Shown: positions 50,628 through 53,600 of the stretch, one piece after another
Numbering within the stretch: the stretch's first letter is position 1
How the letters are laid out: each line of letters opens with the position of its first letter
Origin: Unio delphinus
Lineage: Eukaryota > Mollusca > Bivalvia > Unionida > Unionidae
Assembly: GCA_029339505.1 (NCBI GenBank)
Contig: JAQISU010000163.1
Coordinates: 1,798,001-1,862,000, forward strand
Reading direction: 5' to 3'
Length of the DNA: 64,000 nucleotides
Made by a program: the position numbers and the translations under genes
The notes under the pieces: generated by a model
The model's input: the letters and a program-made list of their open reading frames with translations, nothing else
Told to the model about the DNA's origin: nothing
The model's database searches: none

Positions 50628-53600
50628 AATACCATCAAACTGGTGTATAACAGATGCTAAATGGGACTTACGTTGATATTCAAGTTAATGTGTATATGTC
50701 CAAGTTAAATATGTAAATAAACTCAAGAAAATAGCTTTAAAATGTGTCTTTTATAAGCAAGCCAACTTTGTATTGAGGTGCCTTTCACAGCATGAATAAA
50801 AAAATATAGGTAGGTGCCCTTTGTAAGCAAGCAAAATTAACATCAAGGTATACTTTCTAAGTAGGCATCCTTTATTCTAAGGTGCCCTCTATAAGCAATC
50901 ACCAATTAAAGTGAGGTGCCCTTTATAAAATAGATACAGTGGGACCCCACTATAACCCGCCCCGCTATAAACCGAATTCGGATATAACCCGGCCGTGGCA
51001 TGGCTCCCGAAATTTCGGGTAATTTATTACAGGTATTTTTCTCAAAGACCAAAAAAAAAAAAAATTTTTAAGTATGAAAAAACAAAAAATATGTCAAGAG
51101 TTTAATTATCAATCTCATATTCGTCTAAACAGTGCGAAAAAGAACGTGTAGAAAATGTATTATCAAATTTCTTCTAGTTTTGTGCCAAAATAAACGTCTG
51201 AAATACGAACCAATTGCTGGGCCTACTGAGAACTTTGATTTTTGTTTATTGTTGAAAAATTACAGCTCATAAGTGTCAATATTATAATTACTGATTCCTG
51301 AGTAATGAAGCCATCATGTCTACTTTGTGTTTGTCTTGAATGCATTCTGAATACAATCATTGCTCTAATAATCTCCGATATATTTTCTCTTAATTTCATA
51401 CACAACCAAGCAATAGCCAATGATGGGGTTGATAAAAGATTCTCACCAGAATGTATAAATCTGTCAATTTAAGTACATTGTTTATCATCAAAGTGAACTG
51501 CCAAGCTAAACAGTGACATAATTCAAAACGTAAAATACAGCCAGTTCGCCTGCTGTATTAGAGTACATCAAAAGAACATGACGCAATAGCTGGGCGGCAA
51601 GTTCAAAGGACTTTGACTAGCAGCTTGGGTGGGAAAATGCTGAAATTTACAATGACTGAATTCAGAGACAGAAAGATCCTGAGATGTACATGTAGTTATT
51701 ATAAGAATACACTTTAGCTTCCATTATTTAATCTACGGACATGTACTATTTCATCATTCATTACGTACACCCGTTACGTAATTTTTGTTTTTTTCTTTTC
51801 ATTGAATTCAGTCACATAATGATCTGTGATAAAATTATTGAATATTTTACATCCTTGTGTGGATATTTTCGATGGAAATATTTGTATTATGGATTCAGTG
51901 TATGTTACAAGATTCGCTGGTGAGTACACGGTGTTGATACTCTTTTCATGTAATAGATTATACATGTATATATAAATTAGACACGTGTATGTACCAATGC
52001 ATGGTTCTCTGAATAAAGTAATATATTAAATCTGCAATTTCTGTTACCACAGCAAATGTTTTTCTCATTTAATATATATTGATCAAAAATGGTAATTGTG
52101 CCATGCATTTTCGCACCAGTCTTTATGTACCCCCCACCCCCATTAAATCCAAAAATGTGTTGGTATTGTACATGGTTGCTTATAACACGGTTCGGTTCAT
52201 AGCCCGGTCGGATTCTATGGCTCCCAACTACCGTGTTATAGCGGGGTCCCACTGTATCCTTTATATTAATGTGCTCTTTCTAAGTAGGCATCCTTTACAT
52301 GAGGTTCCCTTTATAAGCCTACATCATTTTACATTGATTTCCCTTTATAAGCAGGCATCCTTTACGATGAAGTATATATTATCAAGGCATTTTTATATTT
52401 AGGTAGTCTTTCTTATAAGTATGTAATTTATATTGAATTGTTCTTTTTAAGGAGGTACCATCAATACCTGGGGATCTCAAACTCAAACCAGCATGAGAGC
52501 CACACAATGACATTTTTGATGGCCCCAGGGCTGCACTACCTTTGTTATCTCTCATGATACCTTGTGATGCCAATCATTTTGCAGGCCGCATGATGCAGCA
52601 TGCATGTTTAAAATCCTTGATCGATAGTCATGTGCACCTTATAAGTATGTATTTTGTATACTGACATGCCATTTATTACCAGCTATCTCGTTATTTTGGT
52701 GCCCTTTATATCTAGGCTTTCTTTATACTGAAATGTCATATAAAGATGTTACGTTTATACAAAGTAAACACATTTATGGGCACATGACCTTTCTATGGGG
52801 ATGTCATATATGTTTTTTTAATTCTGGCTTCAAGTTTCTTCTCTTAACTCATGTAACATCTATTTAAGTCTTACAGATGCATGAAGATCAGTTTGTATGA
52901 AGAAATAGCGAAGGAGTTCCTAGAAATACTATCATCACTTTCCATCCTTGTTTTATGTAGATGAAAGCACCAAGCTTGAATGGTACTTAAAAAAATAATT
53001 TTTGAGTATTTGTCAATATTTTGCCAATATACAATCTAATAATATTTGGGTCCTTGCTGGACTCTAATAGTTTAGATAAAATTACTTCTTTCCAGCTAGA
53101 ACAGCTTGGAATTGGTCAAAACTGGCAAAAATGAATGTAAAGCATTACAAATATTATATGCAAAGTCATCAAATGAAACTTCTGTTTTTACATATTTCAT
53201 GTAAAATGGCTACAAATCTGAAGAAATGGTAGTAAAACTTAATTATAAAAAATATGGAATCTATTTTTAGTTTGCTTCAATGCAACACAGTGTATAAAAG
53301 AGCAGCTTCAAAAATAAGCTATGGTCTAAATCTAGCAACTGTTCCCCTATTGGAAGTTCTGCCATCACACATTTATATTTATATGATGAAATATTGAAGA
53401 AAATGATTAGGAATGGATAGGGATATGTGCATTGTCATAATTCACTAATTTTTGTATTACAAAATGCCTTCTTGAATTATTTATGAATTTTCCATGGCAT
53501 TACCTTAGAAAGCTAAGAAATTTCCAGCATCTATAATCATCAGATTAGCGCCAAAATATGTATCATCATGAATTCGTAAAGGCCAGAAGAGAAGCATATA

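Noticed and set aside
52460..52610. Possible hAT-type repeat (GGATCTCAAACTC ... GCAGGCCGCATG)
   Set aside because: No inverted ends or target duplication could be located.
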